From contig OX326956.1 in the NCBI GenBank assembly GCA_946800325.1, positions 49,585,052 through 49,649,051 on the forward strand: DNA of 64,000 nt, written 5' to 3'. The stretch's first letter is position 1; the number at the start of each line of letters is the position of its first letter. This DNA comes from Luzula sylvatica. Its lineage: Eukaryota; Streptophyta; Magnoliopsida; Poales; Juncaceae. Under the pieces are notes generated by a model. That model searched no databases. It saw nothing but the letters and a program-made list of their open reading frames with translations, and was not told the origin of the DNA. Position numbers and translations under genes: made by a program. This document shows, piece by piece, positions 38,562-52,130 of the stretch.

Positions 38562-40750
38562 TTTTTTTTTTTTTTTTTTTTTTTTTTGCTGAATGCCCTT
38601 AGGCTTGAATTACTTAACAAAAGGAGCACTGTTTTTACACACATCAAAAGGGAAAGGAAATTACATCAGAAAAAACAAATAACCGAAGAAAACCAAAGCC
38701 TTTTACTACAAGAAACTAAAAATAACAAAGACGTGCTCTTAAAAGACTAAGTGAAATAAATGTAAAAAGGAAAAGAAAGAAAATGCAAAGGAAGATCCAT
38801 TTGTCTTCCCAATTCCAGCAATCGCCTTTTCTCCTCACATCATGAGAGGGAAATTGACGTCTTCATAGTCCGTCTGAAGCAACCGTGCCATATTTGCAAG
38901 ATTATGCGCTTCAGTGTTGTATATTCGAGAAACCCAATGAAACCTAGGATTCGTAGCCCTTCGCTTTAAGAGAAGACATTTGCGTGCCCAAGATAAGGCC
39001 TCCCATCTAGATAAACACATCTGATTTAAATCCGTGGCGTGTTGCATGACATTAACCACCTCTAAATTGTCTGAAATGAACGTACACTCCCTTTGCGGAA
39101 ATCTATCACAAACCACTTTTAGCGCTACACTAAGGGCCTCAAACTCCCCCTCTAACGGGTTTAGGTAACCAAGCCCTCCTTTTGCTCTTGTATAAACCAT
39201 GTTACCCTCTTTTCCTTTTATTACAATACCTAATCCGTACAAGCCCATCTGGTCACCCGAATAATCCACGGTACATATCAGATCTTTGATCTGGATAATA
39301 TCATTGCAAGGTATCTGAATTGGTGAGGAGGTTGTACCCGATATTGTACCATATATCTGATCAGATTGTGCCAGATATAGCACTTCTTTGAGATTAATTT
39401 CCTTGTGCTGAAAAATGTACCGATTTCTTGCTTTCCACCATTGCCAAAGTACCGCCATGAATAAGGAAGTTTCACTCAGCGTTAAGTGTTTTATCCAGAA
39501 TTCAATTATTTGATGACATGGTAAATGGGAATGAAGGTCTGTAATATTCAGAGGGGAAATGTTCCATAGATTTTTCACTTTGTGGCATCGAAAAAATAAG
39601 TGTTCGGTGCTCTCTGGTTGCTGATTACATAGTGGACAAATCGGCTCGATTCCCGAAATGCGCGAGTTTAATCTTATCCTTGTTGGCAAAGCCCCGTGTA
39701 ATAACCTCCAGCAAAACAGTTTAATCCGTGGTAATATTCCTTTCAAATTCCAAAGAAACTCCCATAATGCCTGAGGGTGAGGTTGCGGTAATTGGATTTT
39801 GTTGTATTTAGATTTCCACAAACAGTCATACATCTCCTTACACGTTACCACTCCTCTCGCCCCCTTCATCCAGATTAATTTATCATGTATACCTTCATTA
39901 GCTATAGGATCAAATCTGATCTCTGCAATCGCCATAATCTGGGAGGCAGAGAAATTTAACTCTAACTCTTGCCAGTTCCACTCCGTAGACACGTCTAGAT
40001 ATAAATCTCTGACTGTCATTACTCTTTGCTGCGCGTTTCGTGGAGGCCTATCATAACCTCCTTGAAACCATGGCTGGCCGTAAGCTAGGCATTTTTTTCC
40101 ATCTCCTAATAACCACATACAGCCTTCTTGTATGTTTTCCCGTGCCTTCAGAAAGGCTCGCCAAGTAGGAGTCATATCCTTCGATCTCTTAGTCTCCCAC
40201 AGCGTAGACCTCGAAAGATATTTTGCTTTCATTTGTTGTACCCATAATGCTTCTTTATCCGAGAGAAAAGACCATAGTTGTTTGGTACATAATGTTTCAT
40301 TGAGGCACTTTAGATTTTTGATGTTTAACCCCCCCATCTCCTTGGGAGCCTGAATTAAATCCCATGACAACCATGCCATATACCCATTCGATCCATCTCT
40401 TCCTCCCCAAAAAAACCTTTTAATCAATGAGTTGATCTTATTAATTACAGTTTTGGGAATGCTTTGAATAGCCATGGTGTACATTGGAATTGCAACCAAG
40501 ACGCTTTGAATCAATACTAAACGGCCTGCTTGAGACAAGATTTTAGCTTTCCACCCAGCTAATTTCTTGCTAATTTTTCCAATTAAATCGCTAAAATCGC
40601 CAACTAGCAACCGGTTTGATTTAACAATTGAACCCAAGTATATTTCCTTTGGATTGGCTATAGTAGCACGAAAGATTTGAGTTATTGCCATTCGCACATG
40701 AGGATCCGTTTGACTATTAAAAATGATTGAATAATCTAAATTCAAAAATT
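38562..40750 (-). mobile_element. 5'-truncated LINE insertion with poly(A) tail
   Basis: On the - strand the element enters in the thumb of reverse transcriptase (about 40750), continues through one long ORF (40745-38835), has a ~250-bp 3' UTR, and ends in a 26-nt poly(A), seen as T at 38562-38587. Truncation at the 5' end with a 3' poly(A) is typical of target-primed reverse transcription. No clear target-site duplication was found. Confidence 0.9.
38835..40745 (-). CDS. LINE ORF2 C-terminal part (RT thumb, zf-RVT, RNase H), 636 aa, truncated
   Basis: An uninterrupted 636-codon frame. Residues 1-110 match the end of plant LINE reverse transcriptase (YLGSIVKSNR, KLAGWKAKILSQAGRLVLIQSVLVAIP, RFFWGG, MGGLNIKNL). 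Residues about 320-400 are the zf-RVT domain: LWEFLWNLKGILPRIKLFCW, ALPTRIRLNSR, CPLCNQQPESTEHLFFRC. Residues about 480-625 are an RNase H-like domain with VDYSG, GEFEALSVAL, ISDNLEVV and HNLANMA, so the acidic residues D, E and D are in place. The endonuclease and the RT active site are missing, so it cannot move by itself. The ATG is internal to the original ORF2, and the frame is open for a few codons upstream (GFGRSEFLNLD). The intact frame suggests recent insertion. Confidence 0.9.
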   Translation of the reverse strand: MNLDYSIIFNSQTDPHVRMAITQIFRATIANPKEIYLGSIVKSNRLLVGDFSDLIGKISKKLAGWKAKILSQAGRLVLIQSVLVAIPMYTMAIQSIPKTVINKINSLIKRFFWGGRDGSNGYMAWLSWDLIQAPKEMGGLNIKNLKCLNETLCTKQLWSFLSDKEALWVQQMKAKYLSRSTLWETKRSKDMTPTWRAFLKARENIQEGCMWLLGDGKKCLAYGQPWFQGGYDRPPRNAQQRVMTVRDLYLDVSTEWNWQELELNFSASQIMAIAEIRFDPIANEGIHDKLIWMKGARGVVTCKEMYDCLWKSKYNKIQLPQPHPQALWEFLWNLKGILPRIKLFCWRLLHGALPTRIRLNSRISGIEPICPLCNQQPESTEHLFFRCHKVKNLWNISPLNITDLHSHLPCHQIIEFWIKHLTLSETSLFMAVLWQWWKARNRYIFQHKEINLKEVLYLAQSDQIYGTISGTTSSPIQIPCNDIIQIKDLICTVDYSGDQMGLYGLGIVIKGKEGNMVYTRAKGGLGYLNPLEGEFEALSVALKVVCDRFPQRECTFISDNLEVVNVMQHATDLNQMCLSRWEALSWARKCLLLKRRATNPRFHWVSRIYNTEAHNLANMARLLQTDYEDVNFPLMM

Positions 40751-42622
40751 CAGATCTTCCAAAACCTCACAAGTCACTAATCAATAATCATGCACAGCCA
40801 AAAACATATTTTTGTTGTTTTCTTTTGGGAACTTTGTCTTTTTTATTTTAGCTTTGCATGTTATCTTCTTGCCCCCGTTTAAACTTGAAGGTCACAAATC
40901 TCCACATAGATGGTCACATATCTCCACATAAGTACATTTCAGCATTTGAACAAAATAACACAAAGCTTTTAATGCTAATCACATTTTTTAAAAAGCACCC
41001 TAAACAAGAATCTCAGTCCTGTTTTTTTTGCTTTCATTTTCTCTCTCTTATCCAATATAATCTCTTCTCTCTCCTCTCTCAAGCCTCGGAAATCCCATGG
41101 GCCAATAGGAGACCGATCTCGGCCGATCACAATCCCCCACATGAACCCCCACCTAGTTGCTAAATCCTTAAATGAAAGTTTTGCGATTTTGCCCTTCATA
41201 TTTATCTATCTTGTAACTCTTGAATTATGAATGTTCACCCTTGAAATAGGCATAATTTAATTTTTAACTACTTGATATTATATAGTATGATGAGCATTTA
41301 TTTTTACGCGTTTGGAATTTAGTGTTCGATAAATTCATATTAAAATTTGTATTTCTCAATATCTAAGTTGTTTATTTCAAGTCAATTAATTAATATTTAA
41401 TCATAAAATACATATCTTAATTCATGCCCAAACAAGAATTTTTATTAATAAATAATTATATGACGTGCATACTATATTCATGTAAAAAATAAGTTGTGTT
41501 TGCATTACTCGTATATATGATAAAAATAATTTAAAATAAATAATTATATGTTATTATTAATGTAGAAAAAGAGTTAAAATTATATATTAATATACAAACA
41601 ATGCTTAAAATATATCACGTATGTAGAATTCAGCTGAATATTTATTAAGATTTAAAATAATTATCGCTACAATACTTTATCAATCAATCAGAAAAATATG
41701 GCATGCATACTATATTCATATAGATATAAAACTTTTCTAAATATTGATAATAATACAACTATAAACTTTTCTTTATATATTAGACACTAAACATATTAAT
41801 AGTACAATATTGCAAAAAATTTCGACTTATCACTCAATTTACTTGCATATTTCGCAAGAAAAAAAAATACGAAGAACATACTTAATTTTTTTTTCACTGG
41901 AATCTTGAAAATTGTCGAGAATCTCACAGAGAAGAATCGGACAAGTAGTAATTAGGGTATTTGGGCTCTAAAAGACGAGAGAGATTTGGGAAGAAGAGGA
42001 GCGGGGACACGACGTGAGATTAATATAACGGGAGATATAGATACGGGGGTCGGGGATCTCAATTTTCGAATGTCCAACGTTTGAATTTTCGAACGTTGGT
42101 GAAGAAGATAGATCATCTCCAATTCATACATAATTAAATAAAACATGAATTTTGTATGTATTTCGAAAATCTAATTTCATCATGCACAATATATAATGTA
42201 GAATTATTGTGCTCTTAAATATTAAATTGAATATAATTTTGTCCCGAAACTTTATATTAAAAAATATTAACATTTAATAACAAACTTATTTATATTTATA
42301 TTTATATTTACAAAACAAAAGGGTGTATATGCAAAAATTTCAATCATGGAGCATTGGAGCTACGCTGTTACAACTTCACTTTTTGATTACAAATCTCAAC
42401 CTTAGTTCCTATCAAGGCCACGTGTCACACAATTGAACCACCAACACTTCACTCTAGCCTTCCATGGCCTCAATTCTGCCCTTTCCCTCCTCCACACAGA
42501 TTCCACACTGCCCTGAACTATACATTCCCCTCCCCACCCCTTCACTCCCTTTAGCTCATCGCCAAGGCCAACGAAGGGTCTTAAACCCCAAAACCCAGGA
42601 CGAAAGCTAACAAAAACTAACA
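40751..42622. other. Intergenic region and promoter of CHLH
   Basis: AT-rich spacer with two less AT-rich pieces (41030-41160 and 41930-42110) that look like eroded repeats. No gene was recognised. The last 200 bp are C-rich, as in many plastid-protein gene leaders. Confidence 0.5.
42419..42424. promoter_or_regulatory. G-box (CACGTG) upstream of CHLH
   Basis: CCACGTGTC about 200 bp upstream of the CHLH start codon. CHLH is known to be light- and clock-regulated through G-box-binding HY5 and PIF factors in Arabidopsis. The motif fits that control, but binding here is inferred. Confidence 0.55.
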
Positions 42623-45600
42623 ATGGCGTCTCTAGTTTCCACCCCATTTACTCTGCATTGCTCAAAGAAAGTAGACCAACTTACCCTTCTACACACATTC
42701 TTGCCGAAGAGGACAGGACGGCTCACACGGCCCCTTTCAATCCGTTGTGCGGCCGTAACTGGCAACGGAATGTTCACTCAAGCGAAACCTGAGGTTCGCC
42801 GTATACTCCCACCTGCAAGCAGTGCTGGGCTACCACGTGTCAAGATAGTGTATGTGGTTCTCGAGGCGCAGTACCAATCGTCCCTCTCAGCCGCCGTGCG
42901 GTCCTTGAATGCGGACCGAAGGCACGCTGGTTTCGAGGTTGTTGGGTACCTCGTCGAAGAGCTGAGAGATGCAGAGACTTACAAAGCCTTTTGCAAGGAT
43001 TTAGAAGATGCAAATATTTTCATCGGGTCCCTCATTTTTGTCGAGGAGTTGGCACTAAAGGTTCACTATTTCTTAAAAATAAAATTATACCTTTCATATT
43101 TTAATTCTTTCTTCCTATTTTTATGAAATTTGCATGATATTATTACAGATCAAGGACGCGGTTGAAAAAGAGCGAGATCGCATGGACGCGGTTCTGGTAT
43201 TCCCTTCAATGCCCGAAGTAATGAGACTAAACAAACTCGGTTCATTTAGCATGTCACAATTAGGCCAATCGAAAAGCCCATTTTTCCAACTCTTCAAGAG
43301 AAAGAAACAAGGAGCCGGTTTCGCAGAGAGCATGTTAAAACTGGTACGAACCCTACCGAAAGTTCTCAAGTATTTACCGAGTGACAAAGCACAAGACGCT
43401 CGTTTGTACATTCTAAGTCTCCAATTTTGGCTCGGCGGGTCCCCAGAAAATTTACAAAACTTTCTCAAAATGGTATCTGGGTCTTACATACCGGCCCTTA
43501 AAGGTACAAAGATAGAATATACGGACCCGGTACTGTACTTAGATAGTGGAATATGGCATCCGTTAGCTCCGACTATGTACGAAGACGTGAAAGAGTATTT
43601 GAACTGGTACGGTACGAGAAAGGACGTGAACGAGAAGTTGAAGAGTGCGAATGCACCGGTAATTGGATTAATACTGCAGAGAAGCCATATCGTAACTGGA
43701 GACGATGGTCATTACGTGGCGGTTATTATGGAACTGGAGGCGAGAGGCGCGAAAGTTATTCCCATTTTCGCCGGTGGACTCGATTTCTCTGGTCCCACCG
43801 AAAGGTATATTATTTCCTCTCCTTTTTCTAACATTATTTCTTAAATTAAACTAAAAACCCATTAATGAATTGCAGGTACTTGATAGATTCAGTGACAGGA
43901 AAGACATTTGTACATTCAGTAATTTCGCTTACCGGTTTTGCCCTTGTGGGAGGGCCAGCAAGGCAGGATCACCCAAGGGCAATTGAGGCATTGAAAAAAT
44001 TAGACGTGCCTTACTTGGTGGCTCTTCCTTTGGTCTTCCAAACCACTGAAGAATGGCTCATTAGCACTCTTGGATTGCACCCAATTCAAGTCGCGTTGCA
44101 AGTCGCTTTGCCCGAACTTGACGGTGGCATGGAGCCCATTGTTTTCTCGGGCCGCGACCCTCGAACTGGTACGAATTACAAATCCCTATATTGATTTTAT
44201 CGAAATTCGAAACTCTAATTGGTACGTCTTTTTTATTAATTGAACTCTTTTTGTTTAGGTAAATCACATGCATTGCATAAGAGAGTAGAACAATTGTGCA
44301 CAAGGGCTATTAGATGGGCCGATTTGAAGAGAAAAACTAAGGTAATGAATGTTTTATTTCGATTTTTAGATGGTTAGATTATAAAAAATTTCTTCTTATT
44401 ATTTTTTTAACAGATGGATAAGAAATTGGCGATAACGGTATTCAGTTTCCCTCCTGACAAGGGCAATGTTGGTACCGCTGCGTACCTGAATGTATTCAAT
44501 TCCATATTCTCTGTTCTAAACGACCTCAAAAAGGACGGGTACATTAAATCTCCTTCAAAATCATCTTAATTTCCCCCAAAATGTACAATTTTTTTCATCC
44601 AAAGCGAAAATTCTTTCAGATACAACGTGGAGGGGCTACCTGAGACGCCCGATGCATTAATCGAGGACGTGATTCACGACAAAGAGGCCAAATTCAGTAG
44701 CCCGAATCTAAACGTGGCGTACAAAATGGGGATGCGCGAGTACCAATCTCTCACTCCATATGCGCAACTCCTCGAGGAGAACTGGGGGAAGCCACCTGGC
44801 AACCTCAACTCTGACGGCGAAAACCTCCTCGTGTACGGCAAGCAATACGGCAACGTGTTTATCGGTGTTCAACCCACTTTTGGCTATGAAGGAGATCCAA
44901 TGAGACTTTTGTTCTCCAAATCGGCGAGTCCTCATCACGGCTTCGCAGCTTATTATACTTTCGTCGAGAAGATTTTTGGTGCCGATGCGGTGCTACATTT
45001 CGGTACTCATGGCTCGTTGGAATTCATGCCTGGTAAACAGGTACGAATTCGTGATTCAAATTTATAATTTACACCCAAATTGAGATATTAAATTTGGTAA
45101 ATTTTGAAATTCGTGATAGGTTGGAATGAGTGATGTGTGTTATCCAGATAGTTTAATAGGAAACATACCGAATATCTATTATTACGCGGCCAACAACCCG
45201 TCAGAGGCGACGGTAGCTAAAAGACGAAGCTACGCGAACACGATAAGTTACTTAACTCCTCCTGCTGAAAATGCGGGTTTATACAAGGGACTCAAACAAC
45301 TCGCTGAGTTAATCTCTTCGTACCAGTCGTTGAAAGACACGGGACGAGGTCAACAAATCGTGAACTCGATTGTCAGTACCGCACGCCAGTGCAATTTGGA
45401 CAAGGACGTGCCTTTGCCTGACGAAGGGGTCGAGCTTTCAGCGACCGAGAGAGACTCAGTCGTGGGAAAAGTTTACGCGAAAATTATGGAGATCGAATCG
45501 AGGCTTTTGCCATGTGGGCTCCACGTGATTGGGGAGCCTCCTACTGCGATGGAGGCAGTGGCGACTTTGGTAAATATCGCCGCTTTGGACCGACCCGAAG

Positions 45601-47386
45601 AAGGGATTTATTCTTTGCCCGGTATTTTGGCCGGTACCGTTGGGAGAAATATCGAAGATTTGTACCGTGGCAACGATAGAGGCGTACTGGCTGATGTGGA
45701 GCTACTCAAGACAATAACAGAGACCTCGCGAGGCGCAATAACCGCGTTTGTCGAACGCACGACGAACAAAAAGGGCCAAGTTGTTGACGTGACGAACAAA
45801 CTCACGTCCATGTTGGGTTTCGGGTTATCAGAGCCGTGGATCCAATATCTCTCTCAGACAAAATTCCTCAGAGCTGACAGGGATAAGCTCCGAGTCCTTT
45901 TCGAGTTCTTAGGAGAGTGCTTGAAACTAATCGTGGCTAACAACGAAGTGTCGAGTTTGAAACGCGCGTTAGAAGGAAGTTACGTCGAACCGGGTCCAGG
46001 TGGCGACCCGATTCGTAACCCAAAGGTTTTACCCACGGGTAAAAACATCCACGCGTTGGACCCGCAAGCGATACCGACAATTGCGGCTATGCAAAGCGCG
46101 AAAATCGTTGTGGACAGGTTGGTCGAGAGGCAAAAGGTCGAGAATGGAGGGAAATATCCCGAGACGGTGGCTCTTGTTTTGTGGGGGACCGATAATATTA
46201 AGACTTATGGCGAGTCTCTTGGTCAAGTTTTGTGGATGATTGGTGTCAGGCCCATCGCGGATACTTTCGGACGGGTTAACCGCGTCGAACCCGTTAGTCT
46301 CGAGGAGCTCGGTAGGCCCCGTATCGATGTGGTCGTTAATTGCTCTGGCGTTTTCAGAGATCTCTTCATCAATCAGGTATTAAAAGCGAATTTGAGATCT
46401 ACAAATGTAAATTTGATGGTTTAATTAATAACGGTCTAAATTTTCTCTTTTTATTTTGTAGATGAACCTTCTAGATAGGGCGGTGAAGATGGTAGCGGAA
46501 CTAGACGAACCAGAAGAACTAAACTTTGTTCGTAAACACGCATTGCAACAAGCGCAAGAGTTGGGAGTCCCGCTTCGCGAGGCGGCGACACGTGTCTTCT
46601 CCAACGCATCAGGATCGTACTCCTCGAATGTGAATCTAGCCGTCGAGAACTCATCATGGGACGACGAGAAACAACTTCAAGACATGTATTTGAGCAGAAA
46701 ATCGTTCGCGTTCGATTCTGACGCACCCGGAGTCGGCATGATGGAGAAGAGAAAAGTTTTCGAGATGGCTTTGAGCACCGCGGACGCCACGTTTCAAAAC
46801 TTGGACTCGTCAGAGATTTCGCTCACCGATGTGAGCCATTATTTCGATTCCGACCCAACCAACTTGGTTCAGTCGCTTCGCAAGGATGGAAAGAAACCTA
46901 GCTCTTATGTTGCTGACACCACCACCGCAAATGCACAGGTACATACTTGAATATTTTATTCAAAAGCATTAAATAAATTTGAAAATTTAACATGTTGGGG
47001 ATGTACAGGTACGAACTCTATCCGAGACGGTACGACTTGATGCGAGAACGAAGCTCCTGAACCCGAAGTGGTACGAGGGAATGATGTCGAGTGGGTACGA
47101 AGGAGTCCGCGAGATCGAGAAGAGGCTAACGAACACCGTTGGATGGAGCGCCACGTCAGGCCAAGTGGACAACTGGGTGTACGAGGAAGCGAACACCACG
47201 TTCATCGAGGACGAACAAATGAGGAAACGACTCTTGGAGATGAACCCTAATTCGTTCAGAAAGTTGGTACAGACTTTCCTCGAGGCGAGTGGTCGAGGAT
47301 ATTGGGAGACCTCGGAGGAGAACTTGGATCGTCTGCGCGAGTTGTACTCTGAGGTGGAGGATAAGATCGAAGGTATCGACCGTTGA
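42623..47386 (+). CDS. CHLH: Magnesium-chelatase subunit H (CHLH/GUN5), 1375 aa, 9 exons
   Basis: Porphyrin-binding catalytic subunit that, with CHLI and CHLD, inserts Mg2+ into protoporphyrin IX, the committed step of chlorophyll synthesis in plastids. It also takes part in plastid-to-nucleus signalling (GUN5). Coding exons: 42623-43060, 43149-43804, 43876-44168, 44259-44341, 44414-44538, 44620-45040, 45120-46376, 46462-46938, 47009-47386. All are in phase, for 1375 aa against about 1380 in Arabidopsis. Residues 1-45 are a Ser/Thr/Arg-rich transit peptide ending near [10 protein letters not shown]. Conserved stretches include [114 protein letters not shown] and [18 protein letters not shown]. 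No disrupted residue was seen. Confidence 0.98.
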
Positions 47387-49133
47387 TTCGGTTCGATTTG
47401 ATGGAGCATTTTCCATTTGTGACATTGATCTTTCTTTTTTCTTTTTGTTGATTGTAGTATCTTATATATGTGAGTCAAGAATGATGGAATAAACAAATTT
47501 CTTTCTTTTTTTTTTGTGTGAAATTCAAATTTCAAATTTACAAACGTGCAATGGTTGAAAGGATACTCCAGTTGATTTTAGACTGGAGAAGGAGATATGG
47601 CTATGCCAAAAGTAAAAAGGAAAAACGGGCTCGCTTAGACGTTGACGGATCACGATGGATGGTGCACCCAAACACCGTCGACGTGTTTTTATGTCTTTTT
47701 GTATAACTATTTGTGTAGCGAATCACTTCGAAGAAAAAAAATTATTCTAATATAACCTTTTATTTCTGAAAAAAATCATTTACTTTAGTTTGTATGAATA
47801 TCATCATCGTGTTTCTCTGCGTGTTAAGATCTCGATACTTTCTAAATTTGACACAAATTATAATACCGACATTATTAGTTTTGGAATTATGTAAGTTAAT
47901 TTTTATTTATGCAGGATTGAGAATTCGACAAATTTCATAGTTTGATCATAATTTTCTCTCTTTGATTTATATTCAATTTACTTCTTTATTTTTTTTCTTT
48001 TTTCAAAAAGTTGCTTTTAAATAATTATCATTTAAATGACGGGCAAAAGAAAATTTGTTTTTTGAGTATTGAAATAAATAAATAAATAAATAAAATTATA
48101 ACATTTTCATCTCTTTTCGTTAGGGCTGTTCATTCGGTCGGTTCGGTTCAAACCGAATTGAATAAGGTCAAACCGATTTAAACCGAACCGAATAAAATTC
48201 AAATCGAACCGAACCGTTTAACACTTGAACCGATTAAAAATCGAACCGAATAAATCGAAATGTTATTCGGTTTATTCGGTTGAACCGCATAACAAAAATT
48301 ATAATTTTAAAATAAAAATAAATTACTAAAAAAGTTTATGTTTTATTTATCAAAAAAGTATAAATTAATATTATAAAATATAATTATATTAATTTATAAG
48401 ATTATTATATGAATTTTGTTATATTTAAACATTAACATATTAAAGAAATATAAAAAATGGGATGTTATTCAGTTTAATCGGTTTTTCAAATTTCAAAACC
48501 GAACCGAACCAAATAAACCAAACAATATCATTTTTTGAACCGAACCGAACTAATTAAACATAATTCGACCGGTTCGGTTCGGTATCCGAATAAAACGAAC
48601 CGTTTGAACTACTTCTCGTACATTAATTTTGTAAAAATATTTGTCAACAGAGTCGGCACAAACATTAGAATGAATGTGAAACTATTGAAAAAACTAAAGA
48701 ATCATATGTATGCAATACAATACAAATTGTTTATTTGATATTTTTATTTATTTGATGACATGAACTATGATAAATCAAATCACGATATTAAAAATATAAT
48801 AAAGTTGTGAACTTATATATGAATATGATGATTTTTAATATCAATATATGTTAAAAAATGATGATTTGAAAAAATAATTCATGAAAACTACCAATACTAC
48901 AAATTTAAAAACGACAATAGCCCGAAAATAACCACAACAAGAAGTCAATTCGATTAATGAAATGAAACTACGACAATAAGTTCTCACGAAGATATACAAA
49001 AAAGAAAGCCACAATAAATCATGCACAACTTGGTCCTAATCGCCTTTCCAAAACGACGAGACATCAAATACCACATCACGAAAAGGAGAGACCACCACTC
49101 TCTCTCTCTCTCTCTCGAAGTCGAGAAGAAGGA
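47387..49133. other. Intergenic region with GGTTCGGTT repeats
   Basis: 48120-48620 consists of GGTTCGGTTCAAACCGAA-type words in both orientations around an AT-rich core, a common plant repeat (possible MITE). A similar block lies at 61680-62480. A CT run (49100-49117) belongs to the leader of the next gene. Confidence 0.6.
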
Positions 49134-51371
49134 ATGGAGGGAGAGAGGAACAATGAAGGAGGAGATGGAGAAAACAAAGAAGGAGGTTCCCAACAGAGAG
49201 GGGCAGGGCTTAACTATAGTAAAGCTTTGTATTGGGATGCTCGGTACCTCGATGAAGGCGGCGCTGCGTTTGATTGGTACCAGCGGTATGCCGCTCTCCG
49301 ACCGTTTATCCGCAAGTTCGTTCCGACCACCTCTCACGTTCTCATGGCTGGTTGCGGCAGTGCTCGTATGTATCTCTTCTTTAGCTTTTTCGTTTCTGGA
49401 ACAAAGATTGCAATTTCTTATTGTTTGACCATTGTGATTGATTAAACCTCAATTTAGCTCTAAAAGTCCAGAATTAAGAATCAAAGGGTACCGTTAGCAT
49501 GTTACTGATACTGTTTATATGGTACCGGTACTTTACAATGTTATTTAGCCATTTATTGAAATATGGTACCGGTGTTTTTCAAAGTTTTGAACTTTTTGTA
49601 GTTATGTCAGAAGATATGGTGAAAGATGGCTATGAGGAGATAATGAACATCGACATTTCATCCATTGTCATAGAAATGATGAAGCGTAAATATTCACTTG
49701 TCACACAGCTTAAATGTACCATTTTACTAATTTCAAATTCCAATTAGGCATGGGTTTAACCCTTTTTTCCTTAATTAATCTTTAGTTGGGTAATTATTGA
49801 CCAATTAAGTCTCAATTTACCCAATTTGTTTTTAATCAAGATCAATTGTGCAACCCATAGTTCTCAGTTTACACTAATTTTCTTCTGAATTTGAGCATGC
49901 AAATATGTTTAATATGGGCAAACAAATATAGATATGCAAATGGATGTTAGAGATATGAGCTTTTTCTCGGATGAATCATTTGATTGTGTAATCGATAAAG
50001 GTACATATCTCCTTATTTAATTCATATTCATGGTATGATATTAACCTAATAATTTTATATCGATTGAACTAATAAAGTTATCGTAACACCTTTCAAATAG
50101 GTACTTTGGATTCATTAATGGTGAGTTTAAAGGCAATTAAATTTTGTACTTTCTTTTCTTTTTTCTTTGTTGTTTTTGTAATTTAATTTTTTCTTCTTTT
50201 GTTCGTGTTTTTTAGTGCGGTCAAGATGCTCCTCTTAGTGCATCACAAATGATTCAAGAAGTGAGCAGGTTTATATCTTTTATTACTAATATGTTACAAA
50301 TAATTAAATAGGGAAATTACCGTTATACCCCTGCAAAACGTTAAGATATCCATACACTCCTCAAATGAGAAATTTTTTGGTATAATGAAGAAATCATTAA
50401 AAATATCTCGTGTCAAAAAACATGAATAGGAGAATTTTGTAGGGGTATATGCGATATTTTGAGGTTATGTATATAGTTTCAAGCTGGATTATATCTTGAA
50501 AGCCTAATAAAATTTTCATGGCTGTGATTTCGTTGTACAGGCTTCTTAAACCCGAAGGCATATTTATTTTGGTAAACTATACTTTTTTCGATTTTTTTTA
50601 TGTATAACCTCGGTTTCGATGAAATTCGAAAAGTAATGTTGGTTTGATCCAAACTCGTAAGAAGTATCATTTTCGTAACGAAAATGTATTTTCTTTTTTG
50701 AAAAATATTTACTGGTCTGAAAATAAGAACACAAAAACATTTTCGTCGGATTTTTTTTTGACATTTTTGCCAGATAAACTGGCGAAAATGGTTTTATTTT
50801 ATTTTTATTAATTTTTCTATTTTTGCCAACTGAGCTGGCCAAAATGATTTTTTATTTTATTTTCAGACCAGTGAATATTGTTAAAAAAAGAGCCATTTTC
50901 GCCAACTGATCTGGCGAACATGCTATTTTTGCAAATTAGATCAAACACATGTTATCTTTTCAAATTTCATCAAAACCGAGGTTACATATAAAAAAAAAGT
51001 CCTTTTTTCCTTTTCAAAAAGATCCTCTTAAACTTTTCCTAACATTTTTCATTTTTTTTAGATAACTTATGGAGATCCATCCTACCGGCTTCTCCATTTG
51101 AATCAATCAGGATGTAGTTGGAAAATCGTTCTTTATGTTTTACGTACGTTTCCAAACTAAAGCTTATAAAACTTATAATAATAATAATAATTTATTTTCT
51201 ATGATTTTTACAGCGAGACCTGGATTTCAGACGAAACCAAGTACCAGTACGAGAAAATCTTTCACCGAGCCGGTACCGCTTACAGAGAGAGGCGAACTTC
51301 CAGAAGGTTTCGTACCAGAAGATCCCGACTCCCATTACATATACGTTTGTAAAAAGATACCGATGTGTTAA
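49134..51371 (+). CDS. SAM-dependent methyltransferase, EEF1A-lysine-methyltransferase type, 252 aa, 8 exons
   Basis: A class I methyltransferase resembling the EEF1AKMT4/METTL13 group, which methylate lysines in elongation factor 1A. The substrate is not shown by sequence. Coding exons: 49134-49365, 49602-49715, 49932-50000, 50101-50120, 50216-50268, 50541-50571, 51062-51143, 51214-51371. All are in phase; two are very short (20 and 31 nt). Visible: YWDARYLDEGGAAFDWYQRY and LRPFIRKFVP before the fold, motif I VLMAGCGSA (69-77), the acidic end of strand 2 in NIDIS, MDVRDMSF, and the FDCVIDKGTLDSLM motif typical of this family, then EVSRLLKPEG. GCGS replaces the more common GCGN. The 51143/51214 junction (..YVL-P-RPGF) is the least certain. 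Mostly soluble; no signal or membrane segment. Confidence 0.88.
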
Positions 51372-51554
51372 TAAAAGAAGTGTAGAATTTGAAATTTAGG
51401 GATTGCCATGGAGTGATTTGGTTGGCCAATGATGTTGTAATTTTACTAATTGTTAATTTGTGCATACAACTAAATTAGTTGTGAATAAGAGAAGTTCCAA
51501 AGAGTGTTACTTTGGTAAAGAATATATATTTAGTATTTACCAATGTAAGAATAT
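51372..51554. other. 3' flank of the methyltransferase gene
   Basis: A short AT-rich 3' UTR. GAATATATATTTA and TTACCAATGTAAG words are partly duplicated just before the MITE. Confidence 0.4.
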
Positions 51555-51562
51555 ATATTTAC

Positions 51563-52073
51563 CAATATTTTAAATAGCGTGTAGTGGCACGCAACGTTTT
51601 GACGTTTAATTTTGACGTTTAATTTAGCGGTTAGCGTTAGCGGGCGATATAGTGTCGCTTCACCATCGCAGCGGAATTTTATCAAAATTATTATTTTTAT
51701 AATACTACAATATGCATATAAATATAAAGTAGCGGCCCAATATTATAAATAAAAAATATATTGAATGCTTATTTATATCAACCTCACAAATTAACTTAAA
51801 TTAAAAATTCATCTCTAAAAAAATATATTATTATTATTATTATTATTATTGTTATTATTATTTAGTACCAATAATAATAATAATTATTATTATTATTAAT
51901 ATTATTGTTACTATTATTTAATAACAATTATTATTATTGTGTAATGATAATAGTGATTATTATTATTGTTATTATTATTTGTACTATTACTATTATTATT
52001 ATTATCATTATTTTATTATTATTGTTATTATTACTATTGTTATTATTAGTTTTAACATTATTATGATTTTTAT

Positions 52074-52130
<57 letters not shown>

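Noticed and set aside
43121..43468. Antisense ORFs across CHLH exons, e.g. 115 codons at 43121-43468 and 182 codons at 46987-47535
   Set aside because: They are shadows of the well-supported CHLH exons and have no domain of their own.
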